A stretch of 36,080 nt of DNA, from positions 1 through 36,080 of the IMG/VR virus record IMGVR_UViG_3300032046_000106; one strand, given 5' to 3'. The notes beneath the pieces were generated by a model. That model saw nothing but the letters and a program-made list of their open reading frames with translations, made no database searches and had not been told where the DNA came from. Shown here one piece after another: positions 1 to 8,188 of this stretch (its first letter is position 1; the number at the start of each line of letters is the position of its first letter). Both the position numbers and the translations under genes were made by a program. Origin of the DNA: a virus.

Positions 1-361
1 CTAAATAATTACCGGGTTGGTTGAGATCACCCCAATGAGGAACCCCATTTCTTTTAAAACTATTTGATAGTCCAGGATTTGCATGATATTCTTTGTGTGC
101 GCCTCCACTACCAGCATAACTATCACCCAAATTCAGCCACAACGTCCCTTCCGTCTTCAAGACCCTCTTCACTTCCCTAAATACCTCAACCATCTTGGTC
201 GTGTATTCCTCTGGGGTTTTCTCAAGACCGAGCTGCCTTTCGACTCCATAATTTCTCAACCCCAAGTAAGGGGGACTTGTTATACAACAATCAACGCTTT
301 CATCGGGCATAGTCTTTAAAACTTCCAGGGCAGAACCACAGATGATTTTATTGACTTCCAT
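1..361 (-). CDS. DNA methyltransferase (N4-C or N6-A type), N-terminal part, cut by window edge
   Basis: The frame is open from the ATG at 361 down to base 1, 120 codons without a stop, so only the N-terminus is present. Residues 28-36 read TSPPYLGLR, the catalytic (S/D)PPY motif IV of amino-methyltransferases, here preceded by a short segment with no motif I. This order (motif IV first) is that of beta-class enzymes, which modify exocyclic amino groups of A or C. A second conserved stretch, LWLNLGDSYAGSG, follows near residues 79-91. The start overlaps the stop of the upstream glycosyltransferase gene by one base (TGATG), so the two are probably translationally coupled. Target base and sequence cannot be told from this fragment. 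Confidence 0.85.
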   Translation of the reverse strand, partial: MEVNKIICGSALEVLKTMPDESVDCCITSPPYLGLRNYGVERQLGLEKTPEEYTTKMVEVFREVKRVLKTEGTLWLNLGDSYAGSGGAHKEYHANPGLSNSFKRNGVPHWGDLNQPGNYL

Positions 362-1440
362 CACATAACCCCATCAACTGCTTTCCAGAACTCGAAAGGC
401 GCCTGTCTGAGTTTGCGCCGTAATCCTTCGGTATCCTCAAGATTTATGCCCCAACTCATGTGACCGGCGTGATTATCCGAGATCACTTTGCATCCGCAGA
501 GTGCTGCCTCAAAGATCACGCGCTCTCCTGCCCCATATTCATCCATAAGGTGAATCAGAAATTCGTACTCACTGTAGAGTGCGGACATCTCATCCACCTT
601 AACCATTGCCCTTGCCTTCACATTTGGTCCTGATACGGCAGGGTCGCTGTTATGCAAGACCGTGAACTCAATCTTAGGATGTGTATTAATGTAGTCCTGC
701 AACTTATTCCAAGTTTTGAAGTTACGGATATTGCAAACCAATGCAGTGTTTGGTTTTCTCTCTATCCCGAGGACTGGTTTGAATACATCCACATCAATGG
801 CCAGTGGTAGGCATATTCCATCGCAACCCAGCGCCTTCTTGTGATTCTCAAGATGTATGGGAGATAAAAAGACGTTGAGCCGTGATCCCTGAAAGAGTCG
901 GCGACTGAATTCTCGTGCCCGTTCAATTTCCCGGTGGTCGTGCTCATATTTAATATAGGGGATTCTCTGGCAGTAAATGGCCTCAAGGATCTCCCGCATC
1001 TGTCCCTGTTCAAAGGCAAAAAGATTGTTGAGAATGACAAGATCGGCCTTAAGGTCAGGTACATGGAAAGCAGTGGGGGTCATAACTGAAATATCAAATC
1101 CGCAGTCCATTCCTGTCTTTATGACTTCCTGACAACTCATCTCAGCGCCACCCATGATCGAACTATCCATTATCCACGCCACCCGTGTTTTTTTTTGAGC
1201 CCTGGATTTACCTTTGGTCTCATAGGTCTGTCCATCCGGGATTGATTGCCCATTCCTTGCGGTCATCATCCGTGTCTCATAGGTTCGACTTGGCTGGTTA
1301 TCTCTGACGATCTGCCAGATCCCTTTAGCCTCGCCCTTCTGAGCTTTTGACAATTCCTCATAGCGATAAGGGCCGTAAGACTTCAAGGCCGGATCGAGAA
1401 CCTTTACTTTGACTATTTTCACTTCGCTATCATCATCCAT
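361..1440 (-). CDS. Glycosyltransferase, GT4-like (GT-B fold)
   Basis: The protein has 359 residues. After about 85 unassigned residues it shows an N-terminal glycosyltransferase signature (VAWIMDSSIMGGAE, near 87-100) and, close to the C-terminus, GAGERVIFEAALCGCKVI, which resembles the nucleotide-sugar-binding E-x7-E region of GT4 enzymes. It should transfer a sugar from a nucleotide sugar to an unknown acceptor. It lies between the major capsid gene and a DNA methyltransferase gene, so capsid protein or modified DNA are the obvious candidate acceptors; that is inference. The start has only a weak ribosome site and sits right after a GC-rich hairpin. The extra N-terminal region may be an acceptor or capsid-binding part. 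Confidence 0.75.
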   Translation of the reverse strand: MDDDSEVKIVKVKVLDPALKSYGPYRYEELSKAQKGEAKGIWQIVRDNQPSRTYETRMMTARNGQSIPDGQTYETKGKSRAQKKTRVAWIMDSSIMGGAEMSCQEVIKTGMDCGFDISVMTPTAFHVPDLKADLVILNNLFAFEQGQMREILEAIYCQRIPYIKYEHDHREIERAREFSRRLFQGSRLNVFLSPIHLENHKKALGCDGICLPLAIDVDVFKPVLGIERKPNTALVCNIRNFKTWNKLQDYINTHPKIEFTVLHNSDPAVSGPNVKARAMVKVDEMSALYSEYEFLIHLMDEYGAGERVIFEAALCGCKVISDNHAGHMSWGINLEDTEGLRRKLRQAPFEFWKAVDGVM

Positions 1441-1449
1441 CTTGGTTTT

Positions 1450-1473
1450 GCCCCCGGTCTAACCGCCGGGGGC
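1450..1473 (-). promoter_or_regulatory. GC-rich hairpin before the glycosyltransferase start
   Basis: An 8-bp perfect stem (GCCCCCGG / CCGGGGGC) with an 8-base loop lies between the capsid stop and the glycosyltransferase ATG. No T-run follows on the minus strand, so it is not a classic intrinsic terminator. It could lower read-through from the highly expressed capsid gene or hide the ribosome site, whose Shine-Dalgarno match is already weak. Confidence 0.6.
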
Positions 1474-1496
1474 TTCGGGTTAATTGTTTAAATCAG

Positions 1497-2762
1497 TTAC
1501 GATTCGATTGCCGCTCTCAGGATTGCAAATGCAATCGGCACGCCGGGACAGCCGTCCATCCTCATGACGAAACGAAGAACCGTCTCATCATAGAAGAAGT
1601 AGGCGTCCTTGCTCATGTCGATGGTCATATCCTGTCTCAGCGCCCAGATGTAATATCCGAGGTCGCCAAGGATGATGTCGCCCTTGCTGCCAAGAGCCGG
1701 GCAATTCCGGGTCTTGATGACTGGATACTCGATGATCTGGGGACCGGTGCTGCCTGGAGGCCAACCATAGTTATAAACTGGTTGCCCGACCGTATCCTTC
1801 TCTTTCCGCAGAGTATTGGCCGTGAGTTTCCTGGTCAGGAACGTTAGATTCGCAAAATTCTCATCAATCGCTGAATCGAGATTGATGATGTCGTTGAACT
1901 TGACCAATCCGGTAGTCGTCCTATTGACGAAATTGATGCTTGGTTCGTTGATGATACCTAACATCTGTCCAGCATTTCCTGATCCACTAATTACCTCACC
2001 CTCGATTTTGTACTGGAATGCCCGTACAAAAAGTCCAGTGATGTAGTTGATGAGGTTAATGGCACTGTCTGCAATCACCTCGTCAGTCAGAGGAATAATG
2101 CCGATTAGCTTTTTTGCCGTGAAGGTTTTGTAACTGAATGTGGGCTTAGTCTCTTTTTTGACTTCCATCTCTTCGGGATGATAGAGTACGATCCCTCCGA
2201 AATACGATCCGGCGGCCTGAGAGAGTGTGGGCACTCTCATGGCGAGCGAACTCATCGGCATCCTCCAGAGCAGAGGCAATATTTTACTCTGTGCGGTTGC
2301 AAACTCGATTACCGTTGCGATAAACTCGATAGGAACCAGGGCGCCTGCATCGGTTGTGGTCAAGGCATCAGATGCGGCCTTCGTGTTCCATTCCCGGATT
2401 TCCTTATTATAGTCTTGGATGTTCATGCCTTTTGAGAGCATGGTGCTGGGGTTAAACCCGCACTTGCATCCTTCGGCGAACTTCTGCATGGCTGGTGAGA
2501 GTCTCTTCCAAGGGCCGTTCCCCCTCGCCAGAGTCAAGGCGAAATCCTTATCCTCCAACCGGTCATACCGCTTGGTGAAATACCTCTCATCGATCTCCGA
2601 CCCTTCCTTATTTTCAGAAGAGAAGATTTTCGCCCTTTCGGTCTCGACTACCTTATTGACTTCCTCCTTTATTGCCGTAACAGTTCCTTCCCTGATGGCC
2701 TTCTCAAGAGCATCGGTGTTGAGAAGAAACTTTCCTTCTTTTTCTTCCATTGCAATTTCCAT
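1497..2762 (-). CDS. Major capsid protein, HK97 family
   Basis: The protein has 421 residues, a usual length for a HK97-fold phage capsid protein. The first 50 or so residues are charged and helical, then comes the core with the conserved pattern of this family (around 135-200: an ALTTTDAGALVP start, a long region with LPLLWRMPM, and later LTFLTRKLTA and a C-terminal DGCPGVPIAFAILRAA). It assembles the icosahedral head shell. The gene directly follows the prohead protease, the standard order portal-protease-capsid. The start at 2762 is supported by AAGGAGAT seven bases upstream. The delta/scaffold function seems to be shared with the C-terminal extension of the protease. Confidence 0.88.
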   Translation of the reverse strand: MEIAMEEKEGKFLLNTDALEKAIREGTVTAIKEEVNKVVETERAKIFSSENKEGSEIDERYFTKRYDRLEDKDFALTLARGNGPWKRLSPAMQKFAEGCKCGFNPSTMLSKGMNIQDYNKEIREWNTKAASDALTTTDAGALVPIEFIATVIEFATAQSKILPLLWRMPMSSLAMRVPTLSQAAGSYFGGIVLYHPEEMEVKKETKPTFSYKTFTAKKLIGIIPLTDEVIADSAINLINYITGLFVRAFQYKIEGEVISGSGNAGQMLGIINEPSINFVNRTTTGLVKFNDIINLDSAIDENFANLTFLTRKLTANTLRKEKDTVGQPVYNYGWPPGSTGPQIIEYPVIKTRNCPALGSKGDIILGDLGYYIWALRQDMTIDMSKDAYFFYDETVLRFVMRMDGCPGVPIAFAILRAAIES

Positions 2763-2773
2763 TTGTTATCTCC

Positions 2774-3919
2774 TTAATTCACCTTCCCCCGCAGTCGGTC
2801 AAACTCTTCCTTGACGACTTGAGGGATGGTCTTTTTGATGATTTCTGTGATCTGGAGACTGACTTGCGCGGACATTTCAGCCCGGGCCGTCTCCCGATCC
2901 TTCGTGGTGCTGATTACTACAATCTTCTTGTTCGGGGGGTCTGGAGGTTCACCCTGTTCTTCCTTTTTCTCTGCCCCCGGTTGTGCAGAGAGGTTAGAGA
3001 GGGTGGTTTTGATCTCAGTGAGGACTTCTTTCAGGTCCTCAATTTCCGCTTGCAGGAATTCCAGGGCATGATTAACTTCCTTATTTTCTATGTCTTCTTC
3101 ATCCTTCTCACTCGCCGGCTCGAAAGGTTTACAGGTATAATCATGACTCTTACACCATGCCCTTGCTTCATCAGCCGTGAACTTATCCTTTGAGAACCGA
3201 AGTGCCTGAAGCTCGACTGAATCGTCTTCCTTCACACCCCAGATGGCATCTATGCCCTTGCCGAACTTGTCATTCTGCCTGCGAATGCGCTTGTATTGAT
3301 CAGGTTCGTTTATCCGGCAAGCGTGCTCAGATGGGTAGGGTTTGATCTCAATGGGATCTGAATCTTCGCAATCACAGGTTTCGGGTCCGCATTTGCCACA
3401 GTGTTTGATCTCAACACCAGGACTTATTACCTTAAAGCAGATATTCCCCTGCTGTTTTTCCACTGTTGATGCTTCGGGGTTCATGGGCACGCCAACCTGT
3501 GAATATTCAAGGAGGCGCCATTTTAAGATGTCCCGACCCCTGCCCTGGTCGATTTCCTTGTAATCATCTGCGATGTAACCGATGCTCCAATTCGGCATAT
3601 AACCCTCAACAGCCTTTTTCCATAGACGTTTACCCACTTCATCAGGGAAATACTGAGTCTTGGCCTGAACTCCCTTCTTGCCCTTGAACTTACCGGGTTG
3701 AATCCAGAGAGGTTTGGCAATAGGTTCGCTACCCATTAATCCAAATCCGTGAGAATGCAAGACAACGACCTTGCCGTCGATAGTCATGCCATTTGCCCGC
3801 ATGATGTCTCCACCCCGATCTGGGGTCTCGGTACTGATGAAGTGCACAACGGTCAGCTCTGCTTCGCTGCTTTCTTTTACTTCTGCTACAAAATCCTTAT
3901 ATTCAATCTGTCCTAACAT
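2774..3919 (-). CDS. Prohead protease, HK97 type, with Cys-rich insert and coiled C-terminal extension
   Basis: The start chosen is the ATG at 3919, with AGGAGG eight bases upstream; an in-frame upstream ATG would run into the terminator-like hairpin. The first 160 of 381 residues match a HK97-type serine protease: a His in VLHSHGFG (55/57) and a Ser in NWSIGY (112). It trims the capsid and scaffold during head maturation. About residues 170-280 hold a Cys-rich stretch (CGKCGPETCDCE) and a region like the substrate-binding tail seen in some phage proteases. The last 100 residues are strongly charged and predicted to be coiled coil, probably a scaffolding domain that is cleaved off. It is followed by the capsid gene after 11 bases. 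Confidence 0.85.
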   Translation of the reverse strand: MLGQIEYKDFVAEVKESSEAELTVVHFISTETPDRGGDIMRANGMTIDGKVVVLHSHGFGLMGSEPIAKPLWIQPGKFKGKKGVQAKTQYFPDEVGKRLWKKAVEGYMPNWSIGYIADDYKEIDQGRGRDILKWRLLEYSQVGVPMNPEASTVEKQQGNICFKVISPGVEIKHCGKCGPETCDCEDSDPIEIKPYPSEHACRINEPDQYKRIRRQNDKFGKGIDAIWGVKEDDSVELQALRFSKDKFTADEARAWCKSHDYTCKPFEPASEKDEEDIENKEVNHALEFLQAEIEDLKEVLTEIKTTLSNLSAQPGAEKKEEQGEPPDPPNKKIVVISTTKDRETARAEMSAQVSLQITEIIKKTIPQVVKEEFDRLRGKVN

Positions 3920-3944
3920 TTTCTTTCCTCCTGTGTTTCCCCAA

Positions 3945-3983
3945 CAAAAAAGCCCCTGGCCTACCACGTGGCTCAGAGGCTTT
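3945..3983 (-). terminator. Intrinsic terminator or attenuator between portal and protease genes
   Basis: On the minus strand AAAGCCTCTG pairs with CAGGGGCTTT (one G-T pair), extended inwards by GCC/GGC, and is followed by six T. It would stop or thin out transcription from the terminase-portal genes just before the protease and capsid genes. Bases just upstream (about 4003-4050) can form a second hairpin (TTTCCCT / AGGGAAA around GTCGCGAC). The T-run continues into GTTGGGG, the same tail as the terminator-like element at 14100. Confidence 0.7.
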
Positions 3984-4105
3984 ATGTTGCTATGTTGGGT
4001 TTCCCTTCTGGGTCGCGACTCCCGAGAGGGAAATGGGTTATCGGGTTATGTCATAGAATATTTAAACTTTTCCAGCATATTGAATGGCGAGGGTACGATT
4101 ATCCA

Positions 4106-6310
4106 TTATTTCTTCTCCACATACGCTACGACACATCGACAATTAATATTTTCCCCCGGATCTGTCCCATTCCCCGGAACCATCATGTGATCCTGCCCAA
4201 CCTCAAATTCTTCATTTATGGGAATACCTTTCCGATACTGTCTATCCGCCTCAAGATGTGTTGGCCTGCACGCCCCGTCCCTTGCCGACAACCAGAATTT
4301 ATTCAGTTCCTCATCTAACCCCGACTGCTTGACGCCCTCAAGGTCTGCCCAGTTTGAGGCTGCCATTACTTCAGTCCGAGCAATCAGGGGTGCTCGGTAC
4401 TTATCCCATGAATCGAACTTCTCCCGCAGAGTATCGCCTATTACACTCAAGGGTTGCCCCTCGGTGAACCCATCCCGGATAATTGCTTTGATGGCGTCAA
4501 ATGTCGTTCCGCTTACCTCTTTGGAAAACTGATCTAATCTACTGCCGATCCACTCAAGCACCCGGGGATCGTTCATGTTGAATCCGATACCCGCGCCAAG
4601 TTCTCTGAGTCGTGATAATGCTGCCTGATCAGCGATCCATGATATTGTGGGATGGAATAGAGTCTTCAGTCTTTTTGCCTCTTCCTCAACATCAATATTA
4701 ATGTCATTCAAGTCCTTCTTGCCATTCTCAGCTAGGTGTCTTTCAACTTTGGTCCGGTGCCAGCCTGCGATTCTCCCCTCAATCCGTCTTCCCTCCCGCA
4801 TGAGTCTGGTGATTACTTCCTCAAGTTGGCCTTTCCAGTAGGATTGCAGGGGTTTGATAATAAGAGATTCCCAATGGTCGGTTCGTCCCACGAATGCCTT
4901 CCAGTAGATGTCTTTCCGGTCTTCAGTCCAGAAGTCATCATTGAGTAATTTATTCTCAAATGAGGGCAATTCTTTAGGGAGCTCATTCGCCGGTGGGGTA
5001 GGTGGAGTCTTTCCCGGCTGCGCCAGGGTAAAGGGTATCCAAGGTATATCACCCCATGCAACAGGTTGCTTGCCTTCCTTCGCCCGCTCCTCGTTGATGG
5101 TAGAATAGGCGGTATTGAGGTTAGTTTGACGCTCACTTAACCGGAACACTTTGTCTTCAGTATCTGGTAGATCAAACTCAATGCTCAATCCCGTGTCATA
5201 TTTCGGCAACCAGAATGCCTCTATAGCTTCGGCAATCAACATACATCTTGGCTTTAAGCATTCCTGTACGTGGGTATGATCAAGTGCCTCTGCGTTCGCC
5301 CGGTTCACATCAGTCACGATGCCGAGTTTGCCCTTGCTCATATCATAAGCGGAGATAAGCCGTTCACTTACCCAGTCGGCTACATCCCTTACCATTGCCT
5401 CACGACCGGTCTGACCGCGTGGGGCAGATTTGAGACCTGAATGTAATATTCGTGTTTTTCCCGCCTTCTCTGCGCCACCATATTTCTCGTTGAGATAGGT
5501 AAGTAATTCATCAAGTTGCGCCGAGGTCAGTTGCTGGTCGGTCGTCAGATCGTCAACAATCGCTTGATTCTCAAAGAGGGCTTTCTGTTGCTTCTGGAGG
5601 TAGAGGTCGATGTCGTAAGGATAGACTTGCGCCATGAGAGGAGACATGCCTTCGTAGATGGATACTGGGGAGGGATACATTAAGGGGATAATCTCATTGG
5701 GTTGGAAGGTCTGCCTGATGTCGCCATCCTGATAAATCCATCCTTTCAAAATTTCTTGCTTGTCTGGTATGGCACGGATAGAGGCATACTTCGTGAGAGG
5801 TAAAGGCCACACCTCACGAGGGATACTGAGAACCTTATCTTTAGGTGTATAGAGGCAACACATTCCACCCAGTTCCAATCTGACCATAATGTTGTACCAG
5901 AGGGTAAACCGGTACATCATGATATTTGGTCGGTTCGTCACATCCAGGTAAGGATGTTCTGTAATCTCAACCTGTTCAAGATCAACCTGTTTAAGATAAT
6001 ATTTCTTCTCGGCCTTGGTGTTGATGGTATGAAGATAATGGAAAAGATTACCATCAATAATTTTCTTGCCCTGTCTACGGTAGATGAAGAGTCGTTGTGG
6101 GATCGAGGCCACGTCCTTGGCGATGCGGTCAATGCAGGTATAAACCCATCCTTTGTACGCATCTACCAGTTTTGACCATGGCCAGGGAGACATCACTCCA
6201 GATGCAGCCTGCCCGGAATAATAGGAACTGATTAAGGTCGCGATCTGATCCCGCTTTATATAGCCGAATCTATCTGCTAATTTCTTTGATATGGTTTCAA
6301 TGAGGTTCAT
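4106..6310 (-). CDS. Portal protein fused to a MuF (SPP1 gp7-like) head morphogenesis domain
   Basis: The protein has 734 residues. The first 430 or so match a HK97/SPP1-type portal: AYKGWVYTCIDRIAKDVASIP near residues 50-70 is the typical N-terminal portal helix, and INEERAKEGKQPV lies near the portal C-terminus. The last 170 residues match the MuF/gp7 head-morphogenesis domain: IARTEVMAASNWADLEG, then W.SARDGACRPTH and a final GENINCRC. The portal forms the dodecameric DNA channel; MuF proteins sit inside the head. They are usually separate genes, so this is a fusion, and twice the usual portal length. Its ATG overlaps the terminase stop by one base (TAATG). A 186-base structured gap follows before the protease gene. 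Confidence 0.85.
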   Translation of the reverse strand: MNLIETISKKLADRFGYIKRDQIATLISSYYSGQAASGVMSPWPWSKLVDAYKGWVYTCIDRIAKDVASIPQRLFIYRRQGKKIIDGNLFHYLHTINTKAEKKYYLKQVDLEQVEITEHPYLDVTNRPNIMMYRFTLWYNIMVRLELGGMCCLYTPKDKVLSIPREVWPLPLTKYASIRAIPDKQEILKGWIYQDGDIRQTFQPNEIIPLMYPSPVSIYEGMSPLMAQVYPYDIDLYLQKQQKALFENQAIVDDLTTDQQLTSAQLDELLTYLNEKYGGAEKAGKTRILHSGLKSAPRGQTGREAMVRDVADWVSERLISAYDMSKGKLGIVTDVNRANAEALDHTHVQECLKPRCMLIAEAIEAFWLPKYDTGLSIEFDLPDTEDKVFRLSERQTNLNTAYSTINEERAKEGKQPVAWGDIPWIPFTLAQPGKTPPTPPANELPKELPSFENKLLNDDFWTEDRKDIYWKAFVGRTDHWESLIIKPLQSYWKGQLEEVITRLMREGRRIEGRIAGWHRTKVERHLAENGKKDLNDINIDVEEEAKRLKTLFHPTISWIADQAALSRLRELGAGIGFNMNDPRVLEWIGSRLDQFSKEVSGTTFDAIKAIIRDGFTEGQPLSVIGDTLREKFDSWDKYRAPLIARTEVMAASNWADLEGVKQSGLDEELNKFWLSARDGACRPTHLEADRQYRKGIPINEEFEVGQDHMMVPGNGTDPGENINCRCVVAYVEKK

Positions 6311-7746
6311 TAATCACCTCTAAAAAAAGCTGTCATTCTCTGTTCCTGTGTTCGTTCACTTATTGGCCGGTAATTGCGGTCCACAACGGCGAGGCCGGGA
6401 GTGCCGCCCCGTGCCAGATATGATAATGCCTGACTTGTGCAGTCAGCATCCTCATCATGATCTGCGTTCGGGAAGGTTGCCATCTGATCAACGAACTCCA
6501 AAATCCACGAAGCATTTTCGGGCAGAAATACTTTACCCGCCTCACAAAGTGGCGTTACTGAATTTGCTCGTGCTACCTTATCGGCATCGGGATTAATGGC
6601 AAGTACGGGGATCTTCGTTTCCCGTTTCAACTCTTGAATAAGAGACTGGCCGCTTGCCTTATCTTCTACCAGAACGGCATTAGGTTTCCATATATTGTTT
6701 GCCTGCTTTGCCGTTCGCTTCAATTCAGGATACTCAACTCTTTGATTCCAGCGGTCGAGCAAGTAGTAACCGTTCTTTGCCTCACCCCAGGTCAGGCAGC
6801 ATGAAGGGTCATTCTCTTTCCCCTTCTTGAAGGCCGTATCCCAGGATTGAACGATACGACTGAACTCCGGGGCTTCACGGTAATACTGCCACCATTCCCG
6901 TTTAAAGATTGAACCCTCAATGGCTGTCGGTCTCTGCTGATAAAGTGCTTGGAATGCACTTCCCAACACTTGCTGAATAGCAAGTAACTCTTCCCGATTA
7001 AATCTATCTGGGCATAAAGCCTCCCCTTCAGCACGCCCCAAGGAATCATCGGCTTCAGCAAATGCAGGCAATGAAATAACTGTCCAGTTAGGACCATCCT
7101 CACTCGCAAGGATACGACCGGCGAGATCATCTTGATGCCAGCGAGTCATCTGCAACAATTCCCAGGCCCCAGGTTCTAACCTTGTGTAGAGATCTTCCTT
7201 ATACCAGTCCCAGCAGCGATCTCTATAGGTTTTACTATTTGCCTCTTCTCTGCTTTTAACTGGATCATCAATAATCAATCCATTTGCACCACGTCCGGTT
7301 ACACCAGACCCTACACCAACGGCCTTATAACCACCGTCGCTGACCGTTTCCCAGTCCTCGACAGCAGTGCGATCCTTACTAAAGGTTATCCTCCCCTCAC
7401 AGATCCGGCGCGTTTTACGGCTGAAGGTATTTGCAAGTTGCTGATTGTACGATCCTACAATAATGCGAGTGCTGGAATTACGTTCTAATAGCCAGGCGGG
7501 GAAACGAACAGAAGATAATTCACTCTTACCATGCCGGGGAGGTTCGAATATCATCAGCTTTTTAATCTCACCGGCTGCTAACTTTTCAAGTAGAAAAATC
7601 GTATAGACGATATGCGGCCATGTCCAGTTCCACTCCGGGGCCGGGGATATTTCCCGAAGCCAGGAATTAAACCTTGTCTTTTTTGTCAGTTCCCTTCGGC
7701 GGTCGTACTCTTGCAAGTATGACCTTAACTGCGGATTCAAGTTCAT
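6310..7746 (-). CDS. terL: Terminase large subunit
   Basis: The protein has 478 residues. It is the ATP-driven DNA packaging motor and genome-cutting nuclease. Walker A is PPRHGKSE (69-76), Walker B is GLIIDDP (156-162), and SGVTGRGAN precedes it as in other large subunits. The RNase H-like nuclease half starts with SWDTAFKKG (Asp 303), continues with VLVEDKASG (Glu 361, Asp 362) and ends with an Asp-rich DHDEDADC near 435. The start lies inside the 3' end of the small-subunit gene (80-base overlap); no later Met precedes Walker A except residue 65, so the long overlap seems real. The stop overlaps the portal start. Confidence 0.92.
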   Translation of the reverse strand: MNLNPQLRSYLQEYDRRRELTKKTRFNSWLREISPAPEWNWTWPHIVYTIFLLEKLAAGEIKKLMIFEPPRHGKSELSSVRFPAWLLERNSSTRIIVGSYNQQLANTFSRKTRRICEGRITFSKDRTAVEDWETVSDGGYKAVGVGSGVTGRGANGLIIDDPVKSREEANSKTYRDRCWDWYKEDLYTRLEPGAWELLQMTRWHQDDLAGRILASEDGPNWTVISLPAFAEADDSLGRAEGEALCPDRFNREELLAIQQVLGSAFQALYQQRPTAIEGSIFKREWWQYYREAPEFSRIVQSWDTAFKKGKENDPSCCLTWGEAKNGYYLLDRWNQRVEYPELKRTAKQANNIWKPNAVLVEDKASGQSLIQELKRETKIPVLAINPDADKVARANSVTPLCEAGKVFLPENASWILEFVDQMATFPNADHDEDADCTSQALSYLARGGTPGLAVVDRNYRPISERTQEQRMTAFFRGD

Positions 7747-8107
7747 CGTTTGACATTTCCTTTGCTGGGATTAAGGGCGCGCCATCCGCCCCGGTATTCT
7801 CTTGCCTCTCCACATACCCCCTATGTTTTGCCTGGGTCTTCAGGTAGAAGCACACTGCCCACGCTTCTCCGTTTAATACCGCCCGGTCAAGAACGCTCTC
7901 AGCAGTATCAATTTTTTCCTCTCGCAAATGATGAAGGACTTTCTCAATCGAAGGATGGGTCTGGATAAAGACGTAGAAGGTCTCTCTGCTCACCCCGCAC
8001 GCTCTGGAGGCTGCTGAGATGTTACCTCGCATCTCCCTTAGTTTGGCTGTTACCAACTCAGTATTGAGCTTCGGTTTTATAATGTCAGATTGTTTTTTAT
8101 ATCTCAT
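7667..8107 (-). CDS. terS: Terminase small subunit
   Basis: The protein has 146 residues. An N-terminal helix-turn-helix is visible at about residues 25-50 (GNISAASRACGVSRETFYVFI), the usual DNA-recognition domain of small terminases, followed by an oligomerisation helix region with KTQAKHRGYVERQ, a common small-terminase sequence. It binds the packaging start site and recruits the large subunit. It precedes and overlaps terL. A promoter with short tandem repeats lies directly upstream (8120-8179), which may also contain the packaging site. Confidence 0.85.
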   Translation of the reverse strand: MRYKKQSDIIKPKLNTELVTAKLREMRGNISAASRACGVSRETFYVFIQTHPSIEKVLHHLREEKIDTAESVLDRAVLNGEAWAVCFYLKTQAKHRGYVERQENTGADGAPLIPAKEMSNDELESAVKVILARVRPPKGTDKKDKV

Positions 8108-8119
8108 CTATACCCCCAT

Positions 8120-8147
8120 AGGGTACACTCATTCAGGCTGGTGTCAA
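8120..8147 (-). promoter_or_regulatory. Probable promoter of the terminase-capsid operon
   Basis: On the minus strand a perfect TTGACA (8147-8142) is followed after 16 bases by TACCCT (8125-8120), which keeps the key T1, A2 and T6 of the -10 box. It lies about 12 bases before the small terminase ATG, so the leader would be very short. The poor -10 box and the repeats just upstream suggest a promoter that needs an activator. Confidence 0.55.
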
Positions 8148-8152
8148 TATGC

Positions 8153-8179
8153 AGGATTTATAAGGATTTATAAGGATTT
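8153..8179. repeat. Tandem 10-bp repeat next to the terminase promoter
   Basis: The unit AGGATTTATA occurs twice in a row and then as a 7-base partial copy. It ends six bases upstream of the -35 box of the terminase promoter. A 10-bp period puts the copies on one face of the helix. It may be an activator site or part of a pac/cos site for the small terminase. Confidence 0.7.
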
Positions 8180-8188
8180 GACAGTATT

